NCBI RefSeq assembly: GCF_900176355.1
Contig: NZ_FWXI01000025.1
Coordinates: 1-64,000, forward strand
Length of the DNA: 64,000 bases
From: Sporomusa malonica
Lineage (GTDB): Bacteria > Bacillota > Negativicutes > Sporomusales > Sporomusaceae
Reading direction: 5' to 3'
Positions 8,082-16,441 of this stretch are shown in pieces. Under the pieces are notes generated by a model. The model did not search any database and had not been told where the DNA came from. It saw only the letters and a program-made list of their open reading frames with translations. The position numbers and the translations under genes are program-made. Numbering within the stretch: the first letter of the stretch is position 1; the number at the start of each line of letters is the position of its first letter.

Positions 8082-9209
8082 GTGCAATCTGTAATTCAGC
8101 ATATAAATACGGAAGTGTTAAATTTAAAGAAATTATTGAATGATCTTATGGAGTGTTCTGATATTGTTCGATGGAACTACTCGAAGATAATAATGTCTGG
8201 CGGTGACTACCACTGGGAAGAATTGAATGATAATGGACGAAAAATACAAGATCAGTTGCTTAATAATTATAATCGATTTACCACTTTGATTCGATTTTTG
8301 ACAAATGATTTGTCGAGTGCTCAACAACGTGCTATGGAGACCTCAGCCCAAAAGGTGTTTAACCTCATTGAACAAAATGGTTTTCTTTTTAGAATGAATA
8401 AAGAAGAGCAGATTAATAGTGCAATGAAGGCTATTGATCAACAATTTAATTTGATAGCTACATCATATGAAGTGACAGATGACTACTGCTTGATAATTCC
8501 TGATAGTAGTACTCTGATTGCTAATTCGGAGATTGATAAGTGGAAATTCGAGGAGATCGACAGATTTAAAATAATGTTATTGCCAACAGTAGTAGATGAA
8601 CTCGAGAAAGCCATTACAAATAATGATCCCGTGAGAAATAAGCATAAAAATAAAATTTTGGAATATACAAAGCTTGGCAATATTATTGATGGAGTAAAAA
8701 TTAATGAACACAATATAATTAAACTTGTTGATGAGTTACAAAAAACAGAAAAAACACTATCATGGCTCGACATAAATAATAATTACGATGTAGTAATTGC
8801 ATCATATTTTGAAATTGTAAAGGCAAACCCGCACTCACAAGTAATTCTTATAACAAACAATCCAAGTTTGCGAGAAAAGGCACTCTCATCAAACGTAACC
8901 CATATTAAACCACCGCTTCTTCCTGTTGAGATTAAACCAGTAAAGAGTACATCAGTAGATATTAAACCAGTTGTTGAACCAGTCAATACTGCGCCAGCAG
9001 CTATTAAACCAAAAGAAAAGGTTATGCCACCAGATAGTAAATCAGAGAATAAACCAACAAAGGTTACGGTACCACCTAATATGCTAAATAGACCGCCAGC
9101 TATTGGGCCAATAGTACCTAAAGTTAAATCTAAACCTATAACAGATATTAAGTTACCGACTACTAAACAAAAAGATGCTAGGTCAAAAGCAAGTAAACCA
9201 AAACGGTAA
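8082..9209 (+). CDS. PIN-like domain protein with Lys/Pro-rich tail
   Basis: A 375-residue protein starting at GTG after AAAAGGAGA. Residues 1-130 are helical and unrecognised. Residues 136-275 look like a PIN ribonuclease fold: Asp141 in IIPDSSTLI, Glu173 in LLPTVVDELEK, Asp236 in NNYDVVIAS, and ILITNNPSLREKA, where PIN domains normally carry an Asp in the TND motif but this has Asn. Residues 277-375 are low-complexity, rich in Lys and Pro with repeated IKP units, and likely disordered. It could be a nucleic-acid-binding protein or a weakened nuclease. It stands alone with its own terminator. AT-rich composition hints at horizontal origin. Confidence 0.6.
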   Translation: MQSVIQHINTEVLNLKKLLNDLMECSDIVRWNYSKIIMSGGDYHWEELNDNGRKIQDQLLNNYNRFTTLIRFLTNDLSSAQQRAMETSAQKVFNLIEQNGFLFRMNKEEQINSAMKAIDQQFNLIATSYEVTDDYCLIIPDSSTLIANSEIDKWKFEEIDRFKIMLLPTVVDELEKAITNNDPVRNKHKNKILEYTKLGNIIDGVKINEHNIIKLVDELQKTEKTLSWLDINNNYDVVIASYFEIVKANPHSQVILITNNPSLREKALSSNVTHIKPPLLPVEIKPVKSTSVDIKPVVEPVNTAPAAIKPKEKVMPPDSKSENKPTKVTVPPNMLNRPPAIGPIVPKVKSKPITDIKLPTTKQKDARSKASKPKR

Positions 9210-9210
9210 T

Positions 9211-9256
9211 AAAAGGTGTTGTCTCAATCCAGAATTTGAGGCAACACCTTTTATTT
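9211..9256 (+). terminator. Strong intrinsic terminator
   Basis: A 17-bp stem (9211-9227 with 9236-9252, one G-U pair) begins right after the PIN-like gene, followed by an AT-rich, T-containing tail. Confidence 0.8.
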
Positions 9257-9268
9257 AATTTTCTTTAA

Positions 9269-9295
9269 TAAAAAATAAATATTTATTTGCGATAC
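9269..9295 (+). promoter_or_regulatory. Sigma-28 (FliA/SigD)-like flagellar promoter
   Basis: TAAA at 9269-9272 is followed after exactly 15 bases by TGCGATAC (9288-9295), close to the sigma-28 consensus TAAA-N15-GCCGATAT. It lies 49 bases before the flgD start. Confidence 0.5.
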
Positions 9296-9343
9296 TAAGC
9301 ATAGAATTAAAATATTTGTCAAAATAAGGGAGGAAAAAGAAAT

Positions 9344-9772
9344 ATGAGTACTACATCATCGGTTAGTTCGACTACGTCGACAACAAGTACCTCTAGCACC
9401 ACCAGTTCATCTTCTGCAAGTTTGGATTTTGAGGAGTTTCTCCAGATATTGGCTACAGAACTGAAATACCAGGATCCTGACGATCCAGTCAGCGGTACCG
9501 AATATGTGTCTCAGCTGGCTCAAATCAGCTCGTTATCCGCGTTGTCCGAGATCAGCACTTCAGTAAATAATTCTGCAGCGTTTAGTCTGATTGGAGAAGA
9601 GGTTACGTATTCTACTACCAACACTTCTGGCGAAACGGTTACAGGCACGGGGACGGTGCTGTCGGTAACGGTTTCCGGCAGCAATACATATGTCAATGTT
9701 GACGGCACAACGGTAGATTATGGTTCCATTACTAAGGTGGGAAGTGAAGATACTACTACATCTTCAACCTAG
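9344..9772 (+). CDS. flgD: Flagellar hook-capping (scaffolding) protein FlgD, short form
   Basis: A 142-residue FlgD. After a Ser/Thr-only leader (1-27) comes the conserved N-terminal domain (FEEFLQILATELKYQDPDDP and SQLAQISSLSAL). The C-terminal part keeps only a small beta-rich segment (about 80-135); the Ig-like FlgD domain of longer homologues is missing. FlgD caps the growing hook and directs FlgE assembly, and flgE follows at 9898. It heads the late flagellar cluster and has a sigma-28-like promoter and an AGGGAGGAAAA ribosome site. Confidence 0.88.
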   Translation: MSTTSSVSSTTSTTSTSSTTSSSSASLDFEEFLQILATELKYQDPDDPVSGTEYVSQLAQISSLSALSEISTSVNNSAAFSLIGEEVTYSTTNTSGETVTGTGTVLSVTVSGSNTYVNVDGTTVDYGSITKVGSEDTTTSST

Positions 9773-9897
9773 TATGAAAATACTAGATACTCATTAAGTA
9801 AGTGTTACTTTTAACCGGACCCAATCAGGGAGGTTATTTTCTATTTCTGAATGACAGATGAAATAGTAATATGGATAATTAGGAGGTTTTTTCTTGT

Positions 9898-11772
9898 ATG
9901 GCTATGATGGTCGCATTATCTTCCGCGGTTTCGGGGCTCAAGACTGAACAGACTGCCCTCGACGTAATCGCTAATAATATCGCCAACGTTAATACTACAG
10001 GCTACAAATCACAGACAGTTACTTTCAGTGATATGTTGAGCCAGACGATCAGCGCTGGTTCCGGTGCTACCGCAACGACTGGCAGCACCAACTCCCAGCA
10101 GATTGGTCTCGGTGTCAGTATTGCCAGCACTGACACTGATTTGAGCGTAGGCAGCACCTCGTCATCCAGCAATTGGACTGATGTGGCTCTTACCGGCTCA
10201 GGCTACTTTATTGTACAGACCGAAACTGCTGGTGAATATGAGTTTTCTCGAGCTGGCACTTTAAATGTTGACGACTCTGGTAACCTGAATATTGATGGTT
10301 ATATCGTTTGCGGCTGGGAGGAATATACTCTCGATGCTGATGGCAACAAGGTTTACAATACCGATGGTGATGTAGAGCCGATTAATATTTACAGCGATGA
10401 TTACAGCGGCAATAAGAAAACGCTGGCTGCACTGGAAACTTCTTCTGCGGATTTTTCTGGGGTTCTTGGCTCCTCAGCCGACGTGACGGCAGGTGCCACT
10501 GGGCTGACCTCTATCGGCGACACAACAGATCTGGATTATGACGCAGCCTCGGAAATTACTATATATGATGAACAAGGTAACGACTATGATGTTACCACCA
10601 ACTGGAAAAAATGCGCTGTTGAAGGTGACATAACCACTTGGTATTGGGAAGCCAGTGCTGATGATGCGACAATAAGCCCTTCCAGCGGTTATGTTGCTTT
10701 TGATTCAGAGGGTAAGATGGTTACTTCGGCTACCACACTTTCGGCAGCAGTCGCGGACACGGCCGGTTATACCAGTTCCAATGTGAGTGTGGGGACTGGC
10801 GTGGCAGATGGTACTTATAATGTGACAGTAACGGGTACAAGTGGTGCCTATACTGTCACACTGTCAGATGGTACGAATACCTATACAGCAAGTTCAACCG
10901 ATGGCGCAGCTACGTTTACTACAGGATCAGGAACCATCACCCTGTCTGCACCAGCAGCGGTTTCGACAGGCACATCTACCTTTACGGTCGCATCTGGCAC
11001 GGCGGCAGTCACTGACGCAGGCTACGCATATTCCAATGTTAGCATTGGTGCCGGTTCGGCAGCAGGTGCTTACAGTACTACTGTAACACAGAATGCAGAT
11101 GGCTCCACCTGGGATGTCGCATTGACCTATCCGGACGGAACGACCAAGACGGTAACTGGTTCTAAGGATGGTGCAGCTACATTTACGACAACGGCAGGAA
11201 CCATCACCTTGTCTGCACCGACGAGTGTGCAAGCGGGTACGACGACATTTACTGTCGCCTCAACGACCACCAATTTCGATAGTACCCCGACCCTTACCGT
11301 AACAACACCGGCGTCAGCTGGCACAGACGCAATTACTGTCGCATTGGACTTTGCGGATATTACAACCTCTAATACCAGCGACTCAGTGGCTGGTGATGCC
11401 AATGGCTATTCGGCAGGAACAGCGTCAAGTTATAGTATTTCTTCAGATGGCACTATTTATTGTACGTACGATAATGGAGAAAAATTGTCAATAGGCCAAA
11501 TTGCGCTGGCGGTGTTTGATAATGCGGAAGGATTGGAAAAAGTCGGGGGCAATTTTTATACTGCTACGATCAGTTCAGGTGATTATCGCACCGTTGTTGC
11601 TGGTGAAGGCGGCTCAGGTAAGATGACCTCCTACGCAGTAGAACTTTCCAACGTCGATTTGGCGTCTCAGTTTAGTTCGATGATGATCAGTCAGCGGGCC
11701 TATCAGGCTAATAGTAAAGTCATTTCCACTTCCGACGATATGCTGCAGTCGCTTATCAATATGGTGGGATAA
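9898..11772 (+). CDS. flgE: Flagellar hook protein FlgE
   Basis: A 624-residue hook protein. The N-terminal rod/hook motif (ALDVIANNIANVNTTGYKS) and C-terminal signature (SQRAYQANSKVISTSDDML) frame a large variable centre. Residues about 290-366 and 374-455 are two tandem copies of a Thr/Gly/Ala-rich beta unit containing GAATFTT-GTITLSAP-TFTVAS, so the surface domain has grown by internal duplication. AGGAGG lies 11 bases before the ATG. It is exported by the flagellar type III system and polymerises as the hook below FlgK and FlgL, encoded next. Confidence 0.92.
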   Translation: MAMMVALSSAVSGLKTEQTALDVIANNIANVNTTGYKSQTVTFSDMLSQTISAGSGATATTGSTNSQQIGLGVSIASTDTDLSVGSTSSSSNWTDVALTGSGYFIVQTETAGEYEFSRAGTLNVDDSGNLNIDGYIVCGWEEYTLDADGNKVYNTDGDVEPINIYSDDYSGNKKTLAALETSSADFSGVLGSSADVTAGATGLTSIGDTTDLDYDAASEITIYDEQGNDYDVTTNWKKCAVEGDITTWYWEASADDATISPSSGYVAFDSEGKMVTSATTLSAAVADTAGYTSSNVSVGTGVADGTYNVTVTGTSGAYTVTLSDGTNTYTASSTDGAATFTTGSGTITLSAPAAVSTGTSTFTVASGTAAVTDAGYAYSNVSIGAGSAAGAYSTTVTQNADGSTWDVALTYPDGTTKTVTGSKDGAATFTTTAGTITLSAPTSVQAGTTTFTVASTTTNFDSTPTLTVTTPASAGTDAITVALDFADITTSNTSDSVAGDANGYSAGTASSYSISSDGTIYCTYDNGEKLSIGQIALAVFDNAEGLEKVGGNFYTATISSGDYRTVVAGEGGSGKMTSYAVELSNVDLASQFSSMMISQRAYQANSKVISTSDDMLQSLINMVG

Positions 11773-11863
11773 CGCCGGTAATATAGCAAAACGATGATAA
11801 CAGCCGGCTGCCGGCGTATGTGCAACGCGGTCGGTACAGTTATCTGGTAAAGGGAGGCAAAGT

Positions 11864-13351
11864 ATGTCGACTTTCGGCACATATAGCATCGCTTATTCGG
11901 GAATGTATGTGAATCAGGCCGCTCTGACAACAACAAGCACTAATCTTGCCAACGTCGATACTACCGGAGCTTCAAAGGTGCAAGTGGCCAGTGCTGATTC
12001 ATACACTGTCACGTCAAGCGAGACATCGAAGGGAAATGGTGTTAGCGTAGCATCGATTACGCGATCGCGTGATATATATCTTGACAGCACTTACCGGACG
12101 CAAAATGCCGATTCTGCCTATTTGTCGGTAAAAAGCGGTAATATGGAGTATATCGACACTCTGTTGACTGAATATGACGTTGTTACTACTAGTGACGATG
12201 ATACTACTACCACCACCTCCGGTGTGGAAGCGGCGATCACTGATTTTTTCGATGCATGGGAAACGTTGTCTACATCTTCGACTGCCGAAAGTGATCGCGT
12301 GGCGGTGGTAACAGCTGGGGGTGATTTGCTCAGCACGCTAACCTCTATCGACGAGGCGTTACAGCAACTGCAGGCAGATGCTGTAACTGGGGTGAACGAT
12401 GGTGTGGACAGTCTTAACGACCTTGCCGGGCAAGTTGCAGAGTTGAATGTGCAGATTGCTCAGGCAGAGGTAGGCGGCGGCGAGGCCAGCTACCTGCGGG
12501 ATCAGCGGGATGCTCTGTTAGATGAGATGTCTGGTTTGGCCAATATTAGTGTTACTGAAACCAATGGAACGCTTAGAGTTACAATGGATGGTGTATCGCT
12601 GGTGAATGGTAGTAAGACGAATACATTGGTTGTTGAAGGCAGTGGGACAACCGATGATCCATTGACAGTGAAGTGGGCTGATTCGGGCGTCGAAGCCGAT
12701 ATTAGCAGTGGGAGTATAAAGGGTTATCTGGAAGATGCAGATCAAACCGGTTACGAAACCATTGACGCCAGCGATCTTCCTTATGACTTTACTACAAGTG
12801 CAACTAGTTCGATTAGCACCATGCGGCAAGCTCTCAATGTTTTGATTACTACGCTTGCCATTGAACTTAACTCCTTGGCCAGTTCGGGTGTCGACCTTGA
12901 CGGCAATGCCGGTCTTGATTTTTTTACAGCCATTGATTCCAGTCAGCCGCTAAGTATCACCAATATCGAGGTTAACCCTGAACTGGTCAAGGATGCGGAC
13001 AAAGTAGTTACTTCATCCAGCGATCAAGACGGTAACAATAGTATTGCTGATGCGATTTGCGACCTTGATAGTGATACCTCCTATCAAAACGACGGGACAT
13101 CACTTGATATCATCGATTTTTATGCGGCGGTGACTACCTGGCTGGCGACTGCCGGCGATACCGCGGCGAGTGATTATGAAACTCAGGCAACTCTAGTCTC
13201 GCAGTTAGACAACCAGCGACAAGCTGTTTCTGCCATTTCCATCGATGAGGAAATGTCGAACATGATCAAGTTTCAAACGGCCTATTCTGCCAGTGCCAGG
13301 GTTATGAATACGATTGATGAAATGCTTGCTGCTCTGATGGATGCAATTTGA
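11864..13351 (+). CDS. flgK: FlgK-like hook-filament junction protein, divergent copy
   Basis: A 495-residue FlgK homologue with typical end regions: N-terminal NLANVDTTGASK (usual form NNIANVNTPGYSRQ) and C-terminal SIDEEMSNMIKFQTAYSASARVMNTIDEMLAALM. It is followed after 22 bases by a second FlgK that keeps the canonical N-terminal motif. This first copy has lost the YSRQ signature, so it may have taken a different position or role in the hook-filament junction. The start has AAAGGGAGG at normal spacing. Confidence 0.85.
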   Translation: MSTFGTYSIAYSGMYVNQAALTTTSTNLANVDTTGASKVQVASADSYTVTSSETSKGNGVSVASITRSRDIYLDSTYRTQNADSAYLSVKSGNMEYIDTLLTEYDVVTTSDDDTTTTTSGVEAAITDFFDAWETLSTSSTAESDRVAVVTAGGDLLSTLTSIDEALQQLQADAVTGVNDGVDSLNDLAGQVAELNVQIAQAEVGGGEASYLRDQRDALLDEMSGLANISVTETNGTLRVTMDGVSLVNGSKTNTLVVEGSGTTDDPLTVKWADSGVEADISSGSIKGYLEDADQTGYETIDASDLPYDFTTSATSSISTMRQALNVLITTLAIELNSLASSGVDLDGNAGLDFFTAIDSSQPLSITNIEVNPELVKDADKVVTSSSDQDGNNSIADAICDLDSDTSYQNDGTSLDIIDFYAAVTTWLATAGDTAASDYETQATLVSQLDNQRQAVSAISIDEEMSNMIKFQTAYSASARVMNTIDEMLAALMDAI

Positions 13352-13373
13352 TTAGAATAAGGGGGGGAGCGAA

Positions 13374-14879
13374 ATGGCTTCAACTTTTGCGGGACTTAGT
13401 ATTACCAGCCGAGGGTTAAATGCTGCTCAGGTAGGACTGACGGTGACCACGAATAATATGAGCAATATAGATACAGATGGTTATTCCAGGCAAGTGGTGA
13501 GTCAGACATCAATTGGTCCGGCGGCGGTTTATAGTAGCAGTTTAGTTGGTGCTGGGGTAGAGGTTACTTCTGTAGATAGGGTGCGGAGTTTCCGACTTGA
13601 CCAAAAGTACTGGCAGACAAATAGCGCAGCAAGTGAATTAGAAGCCCAGTCCTATTACCTGGAATCTATAGAGGAGGTTTTCGGCAGTACGTCTACCAGT
13701 GATATCACTACAGATCTGAATACTTTTGCAACAGACCTGGAAACTCTAGCTACCGACCCGACCAATGAATCAACCAGGGCTACGGTACTGGCAGATGCTG
13801 AAACCTTCTGTGAAACACTTAATTCTGCCGCTGATGAGCTGTCCCAGATACGCAGCGATATCAACAGCGATGTGTACACAACCGTGGAGCAGATCAACTC
13901 TTATGCTGAGCAAATTGCCGCATTGAACAAGCAGATTTCCGTAGCTACGGCCTCGGATGCTTCTACTAATGACTTAGAGGATCAGCAGGATTTACTGGTT
14001 GATGAACTTTCTGGGCTGATTGGTATTGGCGTAACTGAAACCGATAAAGGCGAATATACAATTACTGTTGATGGAGTCGCATTGGTAAGCGGTGATGACG
14101 CGAACGAACTGGAATGCTATACGGTCACCGATGCCACTAGTGATCAGTATGGCATGTACGGCATCCGCTGGGCAGAAAGCGGCGAAGATTTTGATACAGG
14201 TGATTCAGGCGCACTCAATGGCTACCTTGCGGTACGGGATGGTAACAGCTCGGAGAACAAAGGTGTAGTCTACTATAGCAACCAATTGGATGAATTTGCG
14301 CGGACCTTTGCCGAGGCCTTCAATGAAGGTGTTACCTCTGGCACAACCACCTATAATGGTCATGCTGATGGGGTAGGTATTGACGATACGACCGATATCC
14401 GTTTCTTTACCTATGATGACCTATCGTCAGAAGAGCTGATGGCAAGTGGCACAGATATGGATGAGATCTACAGTAATATTACTGCAGCGAATATCTCTGT
14501 ATCAAAAGACATTCAAGAGGATACTGACAAGATTGCAACAGCCTCGTCTGACGGCGAGGAAGGGAATAGTGAAAATATTGATGATATTATCAGCATCTGT
14601 TCGGATGTCAATGTTTCCGGAAATGCCACAATTACAGATTTATACAATGTGATTGTCGCCACTGTCGCCGGCGACAGTGGCTCTGCGAAAAACGCATACG
14701 AGCGTAAGAGTGCTAACGCAACCTATATCGATACCAGCCGGTCTTCCGTGTCAGGGGTTTCCAGTGATGAGGAGACGGTTAATTTGACTGTCTATCAGTC
14801 AGCGTATGCCGCATCAGCCTCCATGGCGAGTGCCTGGAATGAAGTATATGATACTATCCTGGCGATGGTAGATGATTAG
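13374..14879 (+). CDS. flgK: Flagellar hook-associated protein 1 (FlgK)
   Basis: A 501-residue FlgK with the canonical N-terminal motif (NNMSNIDTDGYSRQVV) and C-terminal signature (VSSDEETVNLTVYQSAYAAS). It forms the first junction ring between hook and filament. It is the second of two tandem FlgK genes and lies 14 bases before flgL. The central region is acidic and Ser/Thr rich, like the other filament proteins of this cluster. Confidence 0.9.
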   Translation: MASTFAGLSITSRGLNAAQVGLTVTTNNMSNIDTDGYSRQVVSQTSIGPAAVYSSSLVGAGVEVTSVDRVRSFRLDQKYWQTNSAASELEAQSYYLESIEEVFGSTSTSDITTDLNTFATDLETLATDPTNESTRATVLADAETFCETLNSAADELSQIRSDINSDVYTTVEQINSYAEQIAALNKQISVATASDASTNDLEDQQDLLVDELSGLIGIGVTETDKGEYTITVDGVALVSGDDANELECYTVTDATSDQYGMYGIRWAESGEDFDTGDSGALNGYLAVRDGNSSENKGVVYYSNQLDEFARTFAEAFNEGVTSGTTTYNGHADGVGIDDTTDIRFFTYDDLSSEELMASGTDMDEIYSNITAANISVSKDIQEDTDKIATASSDGEEGNSENIDDIISICSDVNVSGNATITDLYNVIVATVAGDSGSAKNAYERKSANATYIDTSRSSVSGVSSDEETVNLTVYQSAYAASASMASAWNEVYDTILAMVDD

Positions 14880-14893
14880 AAAGGAGGTTTCTT

Positions 14894-16417
14894 ATGTTTC
14901 GTGTAACTAATGGCATGATGGCAGCCAATACTCTGAGGAATATTGGCGCTGCCGCCAGTCGGCTGGCAACAGCAAATGAGGCTGTTGCGTCCAATATGAA
15001 GATTCAATTGGCTTCCGATGACTCGAAGGTGGCGACGCGGGCAGTAACCTACCGCAGCTATGTCTCCCAGATAAAGCAATACCAGGATAACGCTGACGCC
15101 GCAGACGCCTGGCAGACGGTCACCGATGATTCTTTATCAGCAGTGAGCGATTATGTTTCACAATTGAAAGAATACGCAACTGCTGCATCTAGTGATACTA
15201 AGACTGCTGAGGATCTGCAATCGATTAAGACATCAGTCGAAGCATTGCTGAAAGATGTTATTTCAGTTTTGAATAATGATACTTCCGGTAGTTATATTTT
15301 TGGCGGTTACAGTACCAGCGAGGCACCTTATGAGGTGGTGAGCACCGACATTGGTGACACTGTGACTTTCAAAGGAGAATATTTGAGCTTGGGTGGTGTG
15401 ATATCAGCAGAGGTATCTGATAGTGATATCCAAAATTTCTATGCTGCGAATGCCAGCAATGTCTATGATTCTTTAACAGATGCAGCAGATGCTGCACTGG
15501 CTGCTAATACCAAGGCGCAAGCCGCTCTCGCTGCTGATCCCACTAATGTTATTCTAATTGCTAAGGCCGCTTCTGCTCAGACTACTTCCGATACATTAGC
15601 GGCGGCTGTCACTACTTATGGCGGTTCTACTAATCTAACTACGGCGGCGGCTGAGGCTGAGACTGATGTTGATACTTTAACAACAGCCATTACTACTTAT
15701 GGCGGTACTACCGATTTAACAACTGCAGCAGCGAATGCGCTGGCTGATTATACGACTGCTCAGGCGGCTGCTGATGCTGATTCCACCGACACTGCCTTAG
15801 CTGAGGCTGCAGCTAAGGCTAAGATTACTTCGGATACATTAGCGACCGCTGTTACTACTTATGGTGGTGCTACTACCCTGACGGCTGCGGCAGCTGAGGC
15901 TGATACCACTTCTAAAACATTAGCGGCTGCTGTTACTAACTCAGATCAGGATATTAACTACAATATCAATTTTGGCACTGAAGTTACCGTAAATGTTGAG
16001 GGACAAGACGTTACCGGCGAAGGGTCCGACAATCTCTTTAATACGATTCAAAAACTATTGCTCGCGCTGGATGGTGATACCAGCTATAAGACGGTTACCG
16101 GAACTGACTCGTCAGGTACTGCGATCGTTGAAACAGTTGATTTATCTATAACCGATCTAATTGACGAATTCAACACTGCTCTTGGCCGGGTGACGGCTTC
16201 TCAGGCCTCATTGGGTGCGAGTATGTCTAGTGTGACCAATGTAGCTGACCGGTTGGACGAGGCCTATGAGGCGTATAGTTCGCTGCTGACAGACAATGAG
16301 AATATCGATACGGCAGTAGCGACTACCGAATTATCTAGCGCTGAGTATACGTATGAAGCGGCGCTTGCGGTCGGGGCTAAGGTAATTTCCAAGTCGCTGA
16401 TTGATTATATCGCGTAA
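14894..16417 (+). CDS. flgL: Flagellar hook-associated protein 3 (FlgL) with Ala/Thr insertion
   Basis: A 507-residue FlgL, much longer than the usual 300 or so. The N-terminal flagellin-like helix (VTNGMMAANTLRNIGAAASRL) and C-terminal helix (TTELSSAEYTYEAALAVGAKVISKSLIDYI) are normal. The extra length is an Ala/Thr insert at about residues 195-350 (15475-15945) with three imperfect repeats containing TYGG. The insert uses ACT and GCT codons far more than its flanks. It forms the second junction ring between FlgK and flagellin. Confidence 0.9.
   Translation: MFRVTNGMMAANTLRNIGAAASRLATANEAVASNMKIQLASDDSKVATRAVTYRSYVSQIKQYQDNADAADAWQTVTDDSLSAVSDYVSQLKEYATAASSDTKTAEDLQSIKTSVEALLKDVISVLNNDTSGSYIFGGYSTSEAPYEVVSTDIGDTVTFKGEYLSLGGVISAEVSDSDIQNFYAANASNVYDSLTDAADAALAANTKAQAALAADPTNVILIAKAASAQTTSDTLAAAVTTYGGSTNLTTAAAEAETDVDTLTTAITTYGGTTDLTTAAANALADYTTAQAAADADSTDTALAEAAAKAKITSDTLATAVTTYGGATTLTAAAAEADTTSKTLAAAVTNSDQDINYNINFGTEVTVNVEGQDVTGEGSDNLFNTIQKLLLALDGDTSYKTVTGTDSSGTAIVETVDLSITDLIDEFNTALGRVTASQASLGASMSSVTNVADRLDEAYEAYSSLLTDNENIDTAVATTELSSAEYTYEAALAVGAKVISKSLIDYIA
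15475..15945 (+). repeat. Ala/Thr-rich repetitive insert within flgL
   Basis: ACTACTTATGGCGG occurs at 15611-15624 and 15692-15705, and with one change at 15854-15867, each followed by a Leu-Thr-Ala-Ala-Ala segment. The segment encodes a predicted helical, surface-exposed addition absent from ordinary FlgL. Confidence 0.7.
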
Positions 16418-16441
16418 TAATGATAAAAGGAGGCGGCGTAA

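Noticed and set aside
10927..11402. Long antisense open frames over flgE, fliD and the flagellin gene
   Set aside because: They follow from the Thr/Ala/Ser-rich codons of these genes; compositions are not protein-like and there are no ribosome sites.
15611..15867. Short direct repeats resembling a CRISPR array
   Set aside because: They lie in frame within flgL, encode a TYGG repeat, vary in spacing and have no cas genes nearby.
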